The notes under the pieces: model-generated
Told to the model about the DNA's origin: nothing
The model's input: only the letters and a program-made list of their open reading frames with translations
The model's database searches: none
IMG/VR virus record: IMGVR_UViG_3300042691_028200
Span: 1-36,570 of that record
DNA length: 36,570 nt
Strand: one strand, 5' to 3'
DNA from: a virus
Part shown: piece by piece, positions 9,738 to 18,114 of the stretch
How positions within the stretch are numbered: position 1 is the first letter of the stretch
Layout of the letters: the number at the start of each line of letters is the position of its first letter
Translations under genes and position numbers: made by a program

Positions 9738-10372
9738 GACTGTTAACTTTTGGTGATAGTTGGACTGCTGGACATGGAATCGAAACTGATATAACATACA
9801 AAGAAAATGCTCACCCAACACAAGGAAAAGGTTTTATTGTTAATTTAAGAAGGTTTAATTCGTGGCCAAGATACGTTGCGGAAAAACTTGATTGCGTCTT
9901 CGTTAATAACGGTTATTGTGGTGCAGGTAATCACGACATCTATGGTGAAGTTAAAATATTATTTGATGACAAAATGATTGAAGATGATGATGTATTTATC
10001 ATCATGTTTTCGTACCCACATAGATATAGAGTTAAGAAACCGGAAAACAACCCAATTAAAGTTTTTGAAAAATTAGAAGAATTATTAAAATCACATAAAC
10101 GCTTTTACTTCAATAGTTTTTACCCAACATTTAAAGATGAGGATGGTTTCGATACTTCAACGTTACCCGATTATTTTATTAATCCAAATGGTACAATGGT
10201 TGATATGTTAAGGGATTATGAGATTTCAAACGACGTATCAGTTTGGGAATATGAAAGTAGAAGTGTTTGGGAAAATGAACATAACCTTTGGTGGGGCGAT
10301 TATCACCCTAATCTTTTAGGATATAAATTGATTGCGAATGAAATCGTAAATCAAATTCAGAATAGATTGTAA
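9734..10372 (+). CDS. SGNH/GDSL hydrolase-like protein
   Basis: The 212-residue protein starts with LLTFGDSWTAGHG (Ser9 as nucleophile), has a block II-like VNNGYCGAGNHDIYG segment and ends with GDYHPNLLGYKLIANEI, where Asp189 and His191 fit the dyad and HPN..GY is the usual follow-on. This is the most canonical of the three consecutive SGNH genes. It is similar in head and tail to the gene at 32178. Overlaps on both sides (ATGA upstream, TAATG downstream) suggest translational coupling. Confidence 0.78.
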   Translation: MRLLTFGDSWTAGHGIETDITYKENAHPTQGKGFIVNLRRFNSWPRYVAEKLDCVFVNNGYCGAGNHDIYGEVKILFDDKMIEDDDVFIIMFSYPHRYRVKKPENNPIKVFEKLEELLKSHKRFYFNSFYPTFKDEDGFDTSTLPDYFINPNGTMVDMLRDYEISNDVSVWEYESRSVWENEHNLWWGDYHPNLLGYKLIANEIVNQIQNRL

Positions 10373-11085
10373 TGTATAACGAAATCAATAACGGATTGTT
10401 TATCAATCATTTATCAAAACAATTTGATAAATTAAAATACTATACACCAAATGTTACTACTGATTCTAAACTTGTTGCCGTTATTGTTGAGTGCCGACCA
10501 TTACCCTACCTTTTAACAGTAATTAAAACGGTGATGTTTTATTTAGGTAATAAATGGTCATTACAAATATTTCATGGATTAGAACATGAGGAGGAATTGA
10601 AGGGCGAGATGAAATCTTGGGGTGATGTTCACTTTGAAAGTATGGGTGTCGACAACATCACCAAAATAGAATATAACAACTTACTGAAATCACCAAGTTT
10701 TTGGAACAAGGTTAAAGGTGAAAAGGTTTTAATATTCCAATCTGACGCAATTCTTCTTAGAAAGGGTATTGAGGAGTTTTTAGATTACGACTATATCGGT
10801 GCACCATGGATAAAACCCAAAGAAAATAGTTATGTTGGTAATGGTGGACTATCTCTAAGAACAAAAGATGTGATGTTAAAGATTGCTGAAGAACATACCG
10901 AAGACAACGACCCACAAGAGGATATATTCTTTATAAAGTACTTGAATGGTTATAAGGTCGCAGATGTTAAAACCGCAATGAAGTTTAGTGTCGAAGACGT
11001 ATACTTCCCAAATCCATTGGGATTACATAATCCCGTTAAAATCAATCCAAGTCTATTGTTTAATATTTTGGAAAATAATGAGTAA
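10372..11085 (+). CDS. DUF5672-like, glycosyltransferase-related protein
   Basis: The 237-residue protein shows the DUF5672 pattern: VIVECRPLPYLL near the start, then KVLIFQSDAILLRKGI, YDYIGAPW and YVGNGGLSLRTKDVML. DUF5672 proteins have a GT-A-like arrangement in which FQSD would take the place of the metal-binding DxD; the family is found in surface-polysaccharide loci and large viruses. The donor and acceptor are unknown. It is the last gene before promoter-like element P2, so it probably ends the first transcription block. Confidence 0.78.
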   Translation: MYNEINNGLFINHLSKQFDKLKYYTPNVTTDSKLVAVIVECRPLPYLLTVIKTVMFYLGNKWSLQIFHGLEHEEELKGEMKSWGDVHFESMGVDNITKIEYNNLLKSPSFWNKVKGEKVLIFQSDAILLRKGIEEFLDYDYIGAPWIKPKENSYVGNGGLSLRTKDVMLKIAEEHTEDNDPQEDIFFIKYLNGYKVADVKTAMKFSVEDVYFPNPLGLHNPVKINPSLLFNILENNE

Positions 11086-11099
11086 ATACATTTGTATTT
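11084..11099. other. Inverted repeat overlapping promoter P2
   Basis: AAATAC (11084-11089), a 4-nt loop ATTT, then GTATTT (11094-11099), followed by a T-rich run. It begins in the stop codon of the upstream gene and covers the -35 box of P2. It could be a weak terminator or a repressor site. With no G/C-rich core it would be a poor hairpin. Confidence 0.3.
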
Positions 11100-11120
11100 T
11101 TGACATTTTTTCATTATATT
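11092..11120 (+). promoter_or_regulatory. Promoter-like element P2
   Basis: TTGTAT (11092-11097), 17 nt, TATATT (11115-11120). The ATG of the ColD-like gene starts 6 nt after the -10 box, so the expected transcription start falls on or next to the start codon. An overlapping TTGACA at 11100 has only a 9-nt spacer and is less likely to be the -35 box. Confidence 0.6.
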
Positions 11121-11126
11121 TTACAT

Positions 11127-12326
11127 ATGTATCAAGATTTTAATTGGCCGTTAATCAACGATAATATATCTAAAGAAGATAGAGAAGTCCTTGCTGATTT
11201 TGTTCTGAATGGTAAAAGATTCACCAACGGAGAAAAAGTTAGAGAATTCGAATCTATTTGGTCCAAATGGTTAGGTGTGAAACACAGTACTATGGTTAAC
11301 TCCGGTAGTTCTGGTAATTTTATATCAATGGCAATGGTTAAAGAATTAAGAGGTGTGGGTGAAATTATTGTACCACCACTTGGTTGGGTTTCTGACATAT
11401 CATCAGCATTACAATTAGGTATGACCGTTAGGTTTGTAGACATCTCAATTAGAAACCTTTCAATTACCGCCGATAACATTAGAAAAGCAATCACACCTGA
11501 AACTAAAGCAATCGTATTAGTCCATTGTTTAGGATTCAATGCGATTAATGAAGAAATTATCAAAATTGCTAAAGAACATAATCTATTATTAATTGAAGAT
11601 TGTTGTGAAGCACACGGAGCAACATTCAACGGTCAAAAAGTTGGTTCATTTGGTGACATATCAATATTCTCATTTTATTTTGGACATCACATAACAACTA
11701 TTGAGGGTGGTATGGTTTGTGTTAACGATGACAAATTACATGATTTAGCTCGACTATTTCGTTCACACGGAATGACAAGAGAGGCATCAACTGAATTACA
11801 AGCGAAGTATAGAAAATCACACCCACATTTAAATCCACTATTTACATTTTCGGTACCAGGTTTTAATATGAGAAGTACCGAACTCAATGCTGTTTTAGGT
11901 ATTGAACAAATGAAGAGAATTGACAACAACATTGAGAAACGTAGACACAATTTAAAAGTTTGGTTGGAGAATTTAGATAATAGAAAATACGTCACAAATT
12001 ACAATACAGAAGGTAATAGCAGTTTCGCTTTACCATTAATAATTTTACCTGGTTATTCATCACAGTTCAAAGTAAATGATGATTATTCAAGTGTGTGTGA
12101 TTTGTTGAATTTTGAAAAAGTTGAGTATCGTTTAGGGACTGCAGGTGGAGGTGACCAAACATCACAACCATACATGGAGAAGTTCACGTATTTTGTACAT
12201 GGTAGTACCGCAAACATTGATTGGGTACATAATAATTCATTATATATTGGTAACCATACTGATTTAACTGATGAACAAATAATTAATTTGTGTAATAAAC
12301 TAAATAAGGTATTCGATGAGTTTTAA
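11127..12326 (+). CDS. ColD-like GDP-4-keto-6-deoxymannose 3-dehydratase (DegT/DnrJ/EryC1/StrS fold)
   Basis: The 399-residue PLP protein of the sugar aminotransferase fold has NSGSSGNFISM, PPLGWVSDIS, EDCCEAHGA and SFYFGHHITTIEGGMV. In ordinary sugar aminotransferases the residue before this last turn is the lysine that binds PLP. Here it is His188, as in ColD, where this substitution turns the enzyme into a 3-dehydratase that removes the C3 hydroxyl. A GDP-mannose 4,6-dehydratase two genes on would supply ColD's substrate. I chose ATG 11127 because a longer TTG start at 11100 would place the -10 box of P2 inside the gene. RfbH-type CDP-sugar dehydratase is the main alternative. Confidence 0.8.
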   Translation: MYQDFNWPLINDNISKEDREVLADFVLNGKRFTNGEKVREFESIWSKWLGVKHSTMVNSGSSGNFISMAMVKELRGVGEIIVPPLGWVSDISSALQLGMTVRFVDISIRNLSITADNIRKAITPETKAIVLVHCLGFNAINEEIIKIAKEHNLLLIEDCCEAHGATFNGQKVGSFGDISIFSFYFGHHITTIEGGMVCVNDDKLHDLARLFRSHGMTREASTELQAKYRKSHPHLNPLFTFSVPGFNMRSTELNAVLGIEQMKRIDNNIEKRRHNLKVWLENLDNRKYVTNYNTEGNSSFALPLIILPGYSSQFKVNDDYSSVCDLLNFEKVEYRLGTAGGGDQTSQPYMEKFTYFVHGSTANIDWVHNNSLYIGNHTDLTDEQIINLCNKLNKVFDEF

Positions 12327-13290
12327 AAATAAGAAAATATTAATTACAGGTGGTTGCGGAATGATTGGAAGATCATTGGTAGATAAACTACTAAAAGAGG
12401 AGTGTGAAATAACTGTGGCAGATTTAACCGCACCAACAGACTTACCCGATGGTGTTAAGTTTGTTAAAGTTGACTTAAGAGATTTTCACGCATGTTTACG
12501 CATATGTGCCGAAAAAAACTATATCTTCCATTTAGCAGGTGTTAAAGGGTCACCAAAGATGGCTTTAGAACAACCTAAAGATTTTATGGTACCAATGTTA
12601 CAGTTTAACACTAATATGATGGAGGCCGCATTTCGTTCTAACGTTGATTGGTATCTTTATACTAGTTCAGTCGGTGTTTACTCACCGGCAGAAGTGTTTT
12701 TTGAAGATACAGTATGGTCAACATTCCCATCACCAAATGACAAGTATGCTGGGTGGGCAAAAAGAATCGGTGAACTACAAGCTGAGACATATAAAATACA
12801 ACACAGTTGGGACAGAATTTCAATAGTAAGACCAGCGAACGTTTATGGTTTGTATGATAACTTCAACCCAAAAAATGCAATGGTTATCCCCTCACTAATA
12901 AGAAAGGCACAAGAGAATGATGTACTTGAAGTATTTGGTGACGGTAGTCAGATTAGGGATTTTATATTTGCCGATGATGTTGCAAATGGTATGATTCATG
13001 CCGTTAAAAATAAGATAACACAACCCATAAATTTAGGTTCAGGAAAGGGGTTTACAATAAAAGAAATTGTGGATATTGTTGTAAAATATTCAGGTAGAGA
13101 CATTGAAGTTAAATGGTTAACAGATGCACCTGCTGGTGATAAAATTAGATTGTTTGATACAACTCGAGCTAAACTTTATGGATTCGAAGCGACAATAGGT
13201 TTAGAAGAAGGAATTGGAAACACAACTAATTGGTTCATCAACAATAAAGAAACATTAGATAAAAGATATAACGCATTTGTTAATGGATAA
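12316..13290 (+). CDS. NAD(P)-dependent epimerase/reductase, extended SDR
   Basis: The 324-residue protein has the Rossmann motif TGGCGMIG (11-18), FHLAG, LYTSSVGVY and RPANVYG, all typical of nucleotide-sugar extended SDRs. The catalytic pair appears as Y144-AGWA-K149, that is Y-x4-K rather than Y-x3-K, so either the register is shifted or this is a family variant. With the ColD-like enzyme just upstream (11-nt overlap), a ColC- or WcaG-like role (C4 reduction with or without C5 epimerisation of a GDP-keto sugar) is a reasonable inference. The next gene starts inside its end. Confidence 0.82.
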   Translation: MSFKNKKILITGGCGMIGRSLVDKLLKEECEITVADLTAPTDLPDGVKFVKVDLRDFHACLRICAEKNYIFHLAGVKGSPKMALEQPKDFMVPMLQFNTNMMEAAFRSNVDWYLYTSSVGVYSPAEVFFEDTVWSTFPSPNDKYAGWAKRIGELQAETYKIQHSWDRISIVRPANVYGLYDNFNPKNAMVIPSLIRKAQENDVLEVFGDGSQIRDFIFADDVANGMIHAVKNKITQPINLGSGKGFTIKEIVDIVVKYSGRDIEVKWLTDAPAGDKIRLFDTTRAKLYGFEATIGLEEGIGNTTNWFINNKETLDKRYNAFVNG

Positions 13291-14236
13291 TTTTTTTAAA
13301 GATAAGAAAGTAGTTGTCACCGGTGGTTCTGGTTTTATTGGTACCCATTTTTTAAAGGAACTAATAAACAGAGGTGCTAGAGTGAGAACATCAACGAACA
13401 ACGCACAATTACAATTTGAAAGTGACGAACTAATAGTATATAAAGGTTTAAATTTATTGTCATTAGATGATTGTCTTAAACTTACTGAAGACGCAGATTA
13501 TGTTATTCATTGTGCTGGAGAAGTTGCACATCCATCATCAGTACCGACTGATGTTCAAATATCCCTAAAACAATTAAACTTAATTGGGAATGTATTAGAA
13601 TCTTGTGCTAAGAATGGTGTTAAACGATTCTTAGATTTGAATAGTTCGACGGGTTACCCTGATATTAGACGACCATTAACTGAAGACGAATATTGGGTCG
13701 ATGAACCGTATAAATCTTATTATGGTTATGGTTGGATGAGAAGATATAGAGAGAAGTTAATGGAACATGTTTCTAAGTTCTCAGGATTAGAAATTGCACT
13801 CGCAAGATGTACCGCAATATTTGGTCCACATGATAACTTTGACCCTAAAACTTGTCACGTAGTTCCGGCATTAATTAAACGAGTACTTGATGATGAAAAT
13901 CCTTTCACCGCATGGGGTTCACCTGATGTAGTAAGAGATTTCTTATACGTTAAAGATGTTGTTGACGGAGCATTATTGATTTTAGAAAAAGGTGAATCGA
14001 TGAGACCATATAATTTAGGTTATGGTGGAGGAATTACCATCGGTGAAATATTAGATACCATATTAAAAGTAACGGGTAAAACTCCTGATATTGTGTGGGA
14101 TAATACTAAACCAACAACAATACCATATCGTGCCGTTAGTACCGATAGAATTCAAAATGAATTAGGATTTAAACCGAAATACACATTTGAAGAAGGTATT
14201 AGGGAAACAATAGAATATTATAAAAATAAAAGTTAG
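13283..14236 (+). CDS. NAD(P)-dependent epimerase/dehydratase, extended SDR
   Basis: The 317-residue protein has TGGSGFIG, IHCAGEVAHPS, DLNSSTGY, RCTAIFGP and VRDFLYVKDVV, marking a nucleotide-sugar SDR. The catalytic Tyr region reads YGYGWMRRYRE, with Arg where Lys is usual (Y-G-W-M-R), so its catalysis may differ from canonical members. It resembles the preceding SDR in layout, suggesting an old duplication. I use ATG 13283 rather than the TTG two codons upstream, which leaves an 8-nt overlap. It may be the second reductase or epimerase for the dideoxy-sugar path. Confidence 0.78.
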   Translation: MDNFFKDKKVVVTGGSGFIGTHFLKELINRGARVRTSTNNAQLQFESDELIVYKGLNLLSLDDCLKLTEDADYVIHCAGEVAHPSSVPTDVQISLKQLNLIGNVLESCAKNGVKRFLDLNSSTGYPDIRRPLTEDEYWVDEPYKSYYGYGWMRRYREKLMEHVSKFSGLEIALARCTAIFGPHDNFDPKTCHVVPALIKRVLDDENPFTAWGSPDVVRDFLYVKDVVDGALLILEKGESMRPYNLGYGGGITIGEILDTILKVTGKTPDIVWDNTKPTTIPYRAVSTDRIQNELGFKPKYTFEEGIRETIEYYKNKS

Positions 14237-14239
14237 AGT

Positions 14240-15247
14240 ATGAATGTATTAATTACTGGGATTTGTGGAATGGTGGGATCACACTTAGCTGATTTTCTTT
14301 TAGAAAACACTGATTGGAAAATTTATGGGTTTACAAGATGGAATGATTCACTTGAAAATTTAGAACACCTATCGGATAGAATAAATAAGAAAGATAGAAT
14401 CGAATTGGTATATGGAGATTTAAACGACCTCGTATCAATATCAAATGCCGTCGAGATTTCTAAACCTGCGTATGTTTTTCATTTAGGGGCACAATCATAC
14501 CCACAAACAAGTTTCATATCACCAGTAGAAACATTACAAACTAATATCATTGGTACAACTAACTTGTTAGAGGCATTAAAGAACTCAAGATATAAAGAGG
14601 CTTACATTCATGTTTGTGCCTCAAGTGAAGTGTTCGGTAAAGTACCAAAAGAAAAATTACCGATTGATGAGGAGTGTAGTTTTCATCCAGCGTCACCATA
14701 CGCAATTTCAAAAATTGGAACTGATTTGATTGGTAGATACTATGGTGAGGCTTTTGGGATGAATGTGATGACAACAAGAATGTTTACACATACAGGGCCA
14801 AGAAGAGGTGATGTGTTCTCCGAATCAACATTTGCAAAACAAGTTGCAATGATTGAGGTTGGATTACAAGAACCAAAAATTTATGTGGGCAATTTAGAAT
14901 CATTAAGAACTTACGCGGACGTTAGAGACGCTGTTAGAGCATATTACATGTTATTAACTATCAATCCCACTAAAGGTGAGTACTATAACATTGGAGGTAG
15001 TTACACTTGTAAAATTGGTGATGTGTTGAATTACTTCATCAGTAAATCGACGGTTAAGAATATTGAAATTGTAATTGACAAAGATAGATTAAGACCTATC
15101 GATGCTGATTTACAAGTACCAAATACTAATAAGTTTAAACAACACACTGGTTGGGAACCAACTATACCTTTTGAAAAGACAATGAATGATTTGTTGGAAT
15201 ATTGGAGGGATAGAGTGAAGACCGGTAGAAAATTTTTAAATAGATAA
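14240..15247 (+). CDS. GDP-mannose 4,6-dehydratase family SDR
   Basis: The 335-residue protein carries TGICGMVG (6-13), FHLGAQSYPQTSF, CASSEVFG (Ser128-Ser129-Glu130) and the canonical YAISK (Tyr154, Lys158). The aligned string HTGPRRGDVF is characteristic of GDP-mannose 4,6-dehydratases and related GDP-sugar enzymes. It would convert GDP-mannose to GDP-4-keto-6-deoxymannose using bound NADP as internal hydride carrier, feeding the ColD-like dehydratase. Length is close to the family norm. Closely related 4-reductases (RMD) share many motifs, so the exact reaction is less certain than the family. Confidence 0.85.
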   Translation: MNVLITGICGMVGSHLADFLLENTDWKIYGFTRWNDSLENLEHLSDRINKKDRIELVYGDLNDLVSISNAVEISKPAYVFHLGAQSYPQTSFISPVETLQTNIIGTTNLLEALKNSRYKEAYIHVCASSEVFGKVPKEKLPIDEECSFHPASPYAISKIGTDLIGRYYGEAFGMNVMTTRMFTHTGPRRGDVFSESTFAKQVAMIEVGLQEPKIYVGNLESLRTYADVRDAVRAYYMLLTINPTKGEYYNIGGSYTCKIGDVLNYFISKSTVKNIEIVIDKDRLRPIDADLQVPNTNKFKQHTGWEPTIPFEKTMNDLLEYWRDRVKTGRKFLNR

Positions 15248-15248
15248 A

Positions 15249-15683
15249 ATGAAAGAGAGAAAGTACTTGCCAACATTGGCAGAATTAATTGACCGAATGA
15301 GTATTTCACAACTTAAAGAAGTATTCATCACAGAACATAAAGAAGAGTACGGTAAAGAGATTAGTGATATTCAACACGACGTACAACTTTTTTTAGATGA
15401 TAACCCTAACTGTATAACTGCGGAAACTATCAGAGCAATTATTGTTTTGGCTCAGACTAATTTACACATTTGGCACAATGAATCTAATTACCGTAAAGGA
15501 ATTAAAGAAGGGAATAACCTTGAATTAACACATGGTTTGAATGGTGTTAGAAATACTGCTAAGAATAGAATACAAGAAGTTGTTGGTGGTAGAAAAGATT
15601 ATAAGTTAGATTGTTTGGCCGCTGAATTTCAAAATTGGGGAATTAGTTGGGAAGGTAATAAAGCAGAAGAAAACGAAGGGTAA
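15249..15683 (+). CDS. Hypothetical helical protein
   Basis: The 144-residue protein is predicted to be mostly helical, without signal peptide or membrane segment. Notable stretches are LPTLAELIDRMSISQLKEVF at the start and LAQTNLHIWHNES followed by LELTHGLNGVRNTAKNRI. The latter looks like a conserved helix pair with two histidines and an Asn-Glu-Ser turn. I do not recognise a named family, though similar small proteins occur in large phage genomes in my recollection. It sits between the GDP-mannose dehydratase (1-nt gap) and an oxygenase (TAATG overlap). Confidence 0.7.
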   Translation: MKERKYLPTLAELIDRMSISQLKEVFITEHKEEYGKEISDIQHDVQLFLDDNPNCITAETIRAIIVLAQTNLHIWHNESNYRKGIKEGNNLELTHGLNGVRNTAKNRIQEVVGGRKDYKLDCLAAEFQNWGISWEGNKAEENEG

Positions 15684-16294
15684 TGTATAGTAAAAATAAA
15701 ACTGATTTAGTTGAATTAGGTTACACGATTATCGATGATTTCTTACCAACAGATGTTGCACAAAAAATTCATTCATTATTTGTAAATGAAACGAATTGGG
15801 ATTTGAAACATCAGGTTCGAGACCATCATTATGAACATGTTTTTAAAACCGAATCACCGTTTCTCCCAAAAGGAGATGAGTCGTATTCAACACGATTCAA
15901 TAGGTCAGTTAATTTGGAACAAAACGAAGATATTAAAAATTTATATAATGAATATTTTGTTCCGATGTTAAAAGAAGTATCACCATTTGAGTTGAACGAA
16001 TTCGATGTGAGATGTCATAAGTCAGAGAGAGGTGATTATTTTAGAACACACATCGATGATTATGGTGGAAACATTAATCTAATTTACTACGTCAACGAAA
16101 AGTGGATGTGGGATTGGGGTGGAATATTGAACATCGCCGACGACAAAGACTTCGATTTTAATAAACAAATATTACCAAAATTTAATAGAGTTACATTATT
16201 GAATAACAAGGTTTTTAGATCTCCTCACTTCGTAACATCTGTTGAGGAATATGCACAATTCCCGAGATATTCGATTGTATCATTTAACAAATAG
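15683..16294 (+). CDS. 2OG-Fe(II) oxygenase
   Basis: The 203-residue protein has a jelly-roll dioxygenase signature. RTHIDDYGGN gives His123 and Asp125, SPHFVTSV gives His182, and RYSIVSF provides Arg195 for 2-oxoglutarate. It should hydroxylate a substrate with O2 and 2-oxoglutarate, releasing succinate and CO2. The EKWMWDWGGILNI strand before the distal His is typical of the prolyl 4-hydroxylase-like group. In this context the substrate could be a sugar, peptide or amino acid side chain. It is one of five such genes in the window and ends with TAG. Confidence 0.82.
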   Translation: MYSKNKTDLVELGYTIIDDFLPTDVAQKIHSLFVNETNWDLKHQVRDHHYEHVFKTESPFLPKGDESYSTRFNRSVNLEQNEDIKNLYNEYFVPMLKEVSPFELNEFDVRCHKSERGDYFRTHIDDYGGNINLIYYVNEKWMWDWGGILNIADDKDFDFNKQILPKFNRVTLLNNKVFRSPHFVTSVEEYAQFPRYSIVSFNK

Positions 16295-16297
16295 ATT

Positions 16298-16927
16298 ATG
16301 ATTAAGAATTTAGAACAATACCCAATCGTAAACAAACCCTTATGGGACACACACGGACTTATTGGGTTTGAGAAGAAAATTGCAGACCATTGGGAAGCTG
16401 GAAGAATACGAGGACCAATTCACTTAAGTGGTGGTAATGAAGAACAACTAATTGAGATTTTCAAAAGAGTTAAAAATACTGATTGGGTATTTTCAACATG
16501 GAGATCACATTATCATGCACTATTAAAAGGATTACCTTCAGAATGGTTAGAACAAGAAATATTAGAAGGTAGGTCAATTACTATTGTTAATAAAGAAGAA
16601 AAGTTTTATAGTTCCGCAATTGTTGGTGGAATCATACCAATTGCAGTTGGTGTTGCAATGGCTAATAAAAGAAAAGGTATCAATGATACAGTATGGTGTT
16701 TTGTTGGTGATATGACATATGAAACTGGAACCTTTATGGAAAACTACAAATATGCAAAGAATTTTGATTTACCTATAAGATTTGTGGTTGAGGATAATGG
16801 AGTATCTACTAACACCCCCACCATTGAAACTTGGAATAAGAAAAGTGAAATACCGGAAGATGTTATTTGGTATCAATATAAAAAAGAGTGGCCGCACTAC
16901 GGAACAGGAAAATGGGTGATTTTTTAA
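16298..16927 (+). CDS. TPP-dependent enzyme, E1-alpha-like subunit (short)
   Basis: The 209-residue protein matches the cofactor half of E1-alpha/transketolase-type enzymes. STWRSHYHALLKGLP parallels the hR-HgH segment, GGIIPIAVGVAMA precedes the TPP motif, and GDMTYETG (from 137) through VVEDN (Asn167) follows the GDG-X(~27)-N metal and diphosphate motif with Met in place of the third Gly. It lacks the C-terminal third of pyruvate dehydrogenase E1-alpha (about 360 residues) and ends at a GTGKWVIF tail that looks natural. The partner pyrimidine-binding subunit is the gene at 18111, after one intervening gene. Confidence 0.82.
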   Translation: MIKNLEQYPIVNKPLWDTHGLIGFEKKIADHWEAGRIRGPIHLSGGNEEQLIEIFKRVKNTDWVFSTWRSHYHALLKGLPSEWLEQEILEGRSITIVNKEEKFYSSAIVGGIIPIAVGVAMANKRKGINDTVWCFVGDMTYETGTFMENYKYAKNFDLPIRFVVEDNGVSTNTPTIETWNKKSEIPEDVIWYQYKKEWPHYGTGKWVIF

Positions 16928-18114
16928 ATTTAGTATACGACGAAGTTGATGTAACGAAAGTACAAATCACTAACTACATGAATACCTATGTCGGTTTTTC
17001 AATGTATAAAGTATTTGACATAAACAATATTCCAAATGATAATGAAAAGTACTATTATTTTTTTGAATATCGTTATTATCTAACGTCATATATTGTTGCA
17101 CAAAAAAAATTACCATTTAGTGACTTAGTGATAGAATTATTAAAAACTAATCCTAACTTTAATTTAATAATTAAAAACGATGCAGAATCTGATGATGACA
17201 TTTTAATTGAATCCCTCGACACCATTTTTAAAAATATCGGTATTGATACAAATAAAATTGTTGTCATCAATTGTAATGAGAGAAATAACGATTTGAAAGT
17301 TAGATTGAATAGTAACATAAAAACACAAACAACTAACAATGGTAAATGGGCAATATCGAATTTATTAACGTCATTTCCATATGATTATAAAGACGATAGG
17401 TCATCTTTATTTATGACGTATAATCGTAACGTTAAGATACATCGTTTTGCATTATTAGTACATTTGATGAAACAAAATATCATCAATAATGTGGATTGGA
17501 GTTGGATTAGAGGATTTGAAGTTAGAAATAGTTTTATACCCAAAGATATTGAACTAACAGATTGTTGGTTTTTAAAACCACTCTTTAATGATGAGGAAAT
17601 TAAAGACCATGAAAATGAAATAACAGATTTAGCTAATGTCGATGTTAAAAAAAGTGTTAATGAAAAGGATTATGAAGTTGACTTCCCACCTTACAAATTT
17701 GATTGGGATGCATCATATTCCAATAACCCTTATTCAAACTCATATATTAACATTGTCACAGAAACTAATTTTGATAAGGATGATATAATCATATTGAGTG
17801 AAAAGTCATTCATACCATTGTACTATTCACAAATACCGATAATCATGGCAAGTACTAATCATATTAAGAAAATGAGAGACCTTTATGGTTTTGATTTTTT
17901 CGATGATGTGGTAAATCATAGTTATGATAGTGAACCTAATCCTAAGAAAAGATTTGAAATGATTATTAACGAAATAATCAGATTGAACAATAAGAAAGAA
18001 GACATTATCACTTTTTTCAAACAAAACAAAGAACGTTTTGACAAGAACATTCAAATTTTTGAAAAAATAAAAAACGATAAAACAGATTATAATTTTTACA
18101 ATAGTTTACGATGA
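16912..18114 (+). CDS. SEK-family glycosyltransferase-like protein, inserted between TPP subunit genes
   Basis: The 400-residue protein starts MGDFLNLVYDEVD, matching the LNLVYDDW start of the paralogue at 6914, so I use ATG 16912 rather than an upstream GTG at 16888. Core landmarks are TYNRNVKIHRFALL, SYINIVTETN, ILSEKSFIPLYYSQIP and YGFDFFDDVVNHSYD. It overlaps the TPP alpha gene by 16 nt and the beta gene by ATGA. This suggests that the three are made together and act in sequence, for example branching a sugar and then transferring it. Glycosyltransferase activity is inferred from the GT10-like block and the context. Confidence 0.65.
   Translation: MGDFLNLVYDEVDVTKVQITNYMNTYVGFSMYKVFDINNIPNDNEKYYYFFEYRYYLTSYIVAQKKLPFSDLVIELLKTNPNFNLIIKNDAESDDDILIESLDTIFKNIGIDTNKIVVINCNERNNDLKVRLNSNIKTQTTNNGKWAISNLLTSFPYDYKDDRSSLFMTYNRNVKIHRFALLVHLMKQNIINNVDWSWIRGFEVRNSFIPKDIELTDCWFLKPLFNDEEIKDHENEITDLANVDVKKSVNEKDYEVDFPPYKFDWDASYSNNPYSNSYINIVTETNFDKDDIIILSEKSFIPLYYSQIPIIMASTNHIKKMRDLYGFDFFDDVVNHSYDSEPNPKKRFEMIINEIIRLNNKKEDIITFFKQNKERFDKNIQIFEKIKNDKTDYNFYNSLR

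Noticed and set aside
11100-11105. TTGACA as the -35 box for the ColD-like gene
   Set aside because: The spacer to TATATT would be only 9 nt, while TTGTAT at 11092 gives the 17 nt seen at the other four promoters.
16888-16911. GTG start at 16888 for the SEK gene between the TPP genes
   Set aside because: The ATG at 16912 aligns with the start of the paralogue at 6914 and gives a shorter overlap.
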